Shown here in pieces: positions 5,637 through 7,584 of a stretch of DNA of 7,584 bases (its first letter is position 1; each line of letters opens with the position of its first letter). Location of the stretch: positions 2,956-10,539 of the forward strand of contig PAZI01000045.1 in NCBI GenBank assembly GCA_002715545.1, written 5' to 3'. The translations under genes and the position numbers were made by a program. The stretch comes from Methanobacteriota archaeon. Its GTDB lineage: Archaea; Thermoplasmatota; Poseidoniia; Poseidoniales; SP79. A model generated the notes under the pieces. That model ran no database searches, was not told where the DNA came from, and saw only the letters and a program-made list of their open reading frames with translations.

Positions 5637-6806
5637 TCATTCACCTTCATTCCAAGCATCAAATGCCATAGCCGCTTGTTGGCGATCCTTACGCAATACG
5701 ATTGCCGCGACAATAACTGTCGTCACTGCGATTATTGCTGCAAGAATGGGTAGCAAAGGTCCTCTCTCTTCTTCGACCTGTGGTTCAACGAGCCATGTGA
5801 ATCGTAGCGCTGAGTCTGAAAAACCAGCGGACCAATCCCTTAGGTCGTTCACGTGAAGTCCTGCAATTGTCAATGCCCATGGCTTGTCATCGAACCACTC
5901 GGGTATTCGAGTACTGACCTCATCTGGAGTTACAGGGCCATTCATGGTGAGCCGTACTACGTCGCCAGGTTGTAGGGTGACGAGAACCTCCTGCCCATTG
6001 GATCGCCAACCTCTTTCAAGGACTCTTTTTTGATTAGTCCAAGGCTCCACGTCTTGGTCATTGAATCTTGCACTGACAACTTCGCTGACCCCCGTCGTGA
6101 TGGCCACAGTCGTAGGGACTGACCACAGCCTCTGGTCATCACGATCGGTCAATGCCGGAGATTCAAGAATGACATGTTGTTCTGTTATTGTGAGATTCAT
6201 CGTTCGATTTCTGAGCATTGAATATGACCACGCCTCACCCCATGTGGTGTGCCAGGCGTCCGATGTTTCAAGCCAGTCTACAAGGTCTCTGTCTCGTCGG
6301 ACATTGACATCTTCGATAAGCGCCTGCCAGTACATGTGGACGATGCCCCCTTCTGCTGCTGCCTGTTCGACCTTCTCACGGTCACCGACGTTCTTTTCTA
6401 GAGTCCCTCCTCTGAAACCAATCGACCAAATATCACTCATGGAGGTGTTGCTTGTGACGGTGATATCTCCCATGACAGCAACTCCATAATCTCCTAATTG
6501 GTTTTGCACGTCTGTACTAGGGTGTGCGCCGAACGATACGATACTGTCGGACCATCGTGAGGCGGGAGTCCTTGATTCAACATAGTCCCGACACGCTTGG
6601 ACCCAAGCTTCGGGATTCTCTTCGAGGACCGTGCCGGGAATCCCATGGCACCCTATCTCATCACCTTCCGCTATCCGTTCAGGACCTATAATCAACTCCA
6701 ACCATGGGTCGGCGTCCCAATCAGTTGTTGCAGCTGCATGGGGGATGGTGAGGATGAATAGGACGGCCAAGACATTTCGTATCGAGCCGACAGGTTGCCC
6801 CGGCAT
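5637..6806 (-). CDS. Predicted secreted, membrane-anchored protein, unknown function
   Basis: I do not recognise this protein. From ATG 6806 it has 389 residues. A signal peptide is visible at the N-terminus: a short basic region (PVGSIR), a hydrophobic core (NVLAVLFILTIP) and small residues before a likely cleavage near HAAAT (about 23-27). A large extracellular region of about 320 residues follows, rich in Trp, Asp and Thr, with two cysteines (53 and 72) that could pair and three N-glycosylation sequons (NTS, NRT, NLT). Near the C-terminus, LLPILAAIIAVTTVIVAAIVL (about 351-371) is a transmembrane helix, followed by RKDR and a short cytoplasmic tail. The topology is that of a type I surface protein. 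In-frame ATGs at 6824 and 6884 would extend the N-terminus by 6 or 26 residues; I prefer 6806 because it gives a normal signal peptide, and an AT-rich promoter-like element falls about 29 bases upstream, inside the longest version. It precedes trpS by 50 bases. Confidence 0.75.
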   Translation of the reverse strand: MPGQPVGSIRNVLAVLFILTIPHAAATTDWDADPWLELIIGPERIAEGDEIGCHGIPGTVLEENPEAWVQACRDYVESRTPASRWSDSIVSFGAHPSTDVQNQLGDYGVAVMGDITVTSNTSMSDIWSIGFRGGTLEKNVGDREKVEQAAAEGGIVHMYWQALIEDVNVRRDRDLVDWLETSDAWHTTWGEAWSYSMLRNRTMNLTITEQHVILESPALTDRDDQRLWSVPTTVAITTGVSEVVSARFNDQDVEPWTNQKRVLERGWRSNGQEVLVTLQPGDVVRLTMNGPVTPDEVSTRIPEWFDDKPWALTIAGLHVNDLRDWSAGFSDSALRFTWLVEPQVEEERGPLLPILAAIIAVTTVIVAAIVLRKDRQQAAMAFDAWNEGE

Positions 6807-6828
6807 ACCCTGTCCTGAAGGCATTCGG

Positions 6829-6842
6829 GTTTGAATACAAAC
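6829..6842 (-). promoter_or_regulatory. TATA-like inverted repeat upstream of the surface-protein gene
   Basis: The stretch is a perfect dyad, GTTTG-AATA-CAAAC, and on the minus strand it offers TTGTATTC as a TATA-like core. Its centre is about 29 bases before ATG 6806, so it could be the promoter and, because of its symmetry, possibly also an operator. The rest of the 128-base divergent region up to thyA is less distinctive: only a weak A-rich patch near 6898-6906 lies at a possible TATA distance from ATG 6935. Confidence 0.35.
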
Positions 6843-6934
6843 TATCGCAGTTCGATGCGCGTCTGAATCTATGGGCTCAGCCATATTGGCGGCGACAGAA
6901 CAAAAGTCCGTGTGAACTGAGTGGTACTGGTTAG

Positions 6935-7584
6935 ATGGACGAGTATCTTGCGCTTCTCAAAAGAGTCCTCGACGAAGGCGTTGATCGACAGGATAGGACA
7001 GGCACAGGCACGCGTTCGGTGTTCGGGCACCAGATGCGCTTCAGTTTAAGGGATAGTCTACCAGCAGTGACAACAAAACGTCTGCATTGGCCAAGTATCA
7101 TCCATGAGCTGCTGTGGTTCATTTCCGGAGACACGAATCTCAAGTATCTCAGCGAGAACGATATTCGCATCTGGAATGAGTGGGCCGATGCAGACGGCGA
7201 ATTAGGGCCCGTATATGGTAAGCAATGGCGTCGTTGGATGGCTCCAGATGGACGCGTCATTGACCAATTGCAACGTGCTATTGACCTGATAATGACCGAA
7301 CCCACAAGTCGCCGAATCCTCGTATCCGCATGGAATGTGGGTGAACTCGAAGAAATGGCTCTGATGCCCTGTCATGCGATGTTCCAGTTCTATGTAGTAG
7401 ATGGTGAGATCTCCTGTCATCTCTATCAGCGCAGCGGCGATGTGTTTCTAGGAGTTCCTTTCAATATCTCTTCATACAGCATTCTGACGTGCATGGTTGC
7501 TCAAGTCACTGGACTAGTCCCTGCTGAATTCATCCATTCTATTGGTGATGCTCACCTGTATCTGAACCACCTCGACCAGGCCCG
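6935..7584 (+). CDS. thyA: Thymidylate synthase ThyA, bacterial type (3' end outside window)
   Basis: The enzyme converts dUMP and methylenetetrahydrofolate to dTMP and dihydrofolate. The visible 216 residues align from memory with the Escherichia coli enzyme (264 residues) without a gap, so about 48 residues are missing at the window edge. Key residues fall at the same numbers: Arg21 (DRTGTG), Glu58 (HELLWF), Trp80, catalytic Cys146 in [11 protein letters not shown], Ser167 and Asp169 in RSGDVFLG, Asn177 (PFN), His207 and Tyr209 (DAHLY). Gly168 replaces the usual Cys of RSCDVFLG, a non-catalytic change. The close match to bacterial ThyA, unlike the divergent methanogen type and unlike flavin-dependent ThyX, suggests acquisition from bacteria. 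ATG 6935 matches the bacterial N-terminus ([15 protein letters not shown]). No clear Shine-Dalgarno sequence precedes it, and it is divergent from the surface-protein gene. Confidence 0.97.
   Translation, partial: MDEYLALLKRVLDEGVDRQDRTGTGTRSVFGHQMRFSLRDSLPAVTTKRLHWPSIIHELLWFISGDTNLKYLSENDIRIWNEWADADGELGPVYGKQWRRWMAPDGRVIDQLQRAIDLIMTEPTSRRILVSAWNVGELEEMALMPCHAMFQFYVVDGEISCHLYQRSGDVFLGVPFNISSYSILTCMVAQVTGLVPAEFIHSIGDAHLYLNHLDQA

Noticed and set aside
6026..6031. Run of six T as a possible plus-strand terminator
   Set aside because: It lies inside the leftward surface-protein coding region, with no plus-strand gene ending near it; it encodes Lys-rich codons on the minus strand.

Overview
This is a densely coding archaeal window. 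The proteasome beta subunit next to the KH/beta-CASP nuclease aCPSF1 (FttA), an archaeal-type tryptophanyl-tRNA synthetase, a single-domain ZPR1 protein and an archaeal SepF place it in Euryarchaeota. The proteasome N-terminus resembles that of Thermoplasma, so I infer a member of Thermoplasmatota, possibly a marine Poseidoniales-type lineage. This rests on gene content and remembered homologues, not on a search.

Layout, left to right: (1) the 5' part of a leftward gene like pyruvoyl-dependent arginine decarboxylase, cut by the window edge; (2) a divergent small gene for a two-helix membrane protein; (3) a leftward pair, psmB then aCPSF1/fttA, whose last codon meets the small membrane gene tail to tail on a shared CTAG; (4) a rightward pair, sepF then a ZPR1 gene overlapping by 4 bases, which diverges from psmB across a short region with one good TATA element; (5) a leftward pair, a secreted, C-terminally anchored protein of unknown function followed by trpS, which ends 5 bases from the ZPR1 stop; (6) a rightward thyA of bacterial type, cut by the right edge. 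No stretch longer than 130 bases lacks a gene. I see no RNA gene, mobile element or CRISPR array.

The genes are mostly core information-processing and housekeeping functions: protein degradation, RNA 3'-end formation, cell division, translation and dTMP synthesis. Genes that open a transcription unit seem to be leaderless, with a TATA-like element about 25-30 bases before the start codon, whereas the internal genes fttA and zpr1 have clear Shine-Dalgarno sequences. The points most worth a second look are the TATA element centred exactly 26 bases from the preferred starts of both psmB and sepF, the arginine decarboxylase-like protein that lacks the self-cleavage serines, the bacterial-type ThyA, the long insertion in TrpRS and the unknown surface protein. 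I found no convincing new multi-gene system.
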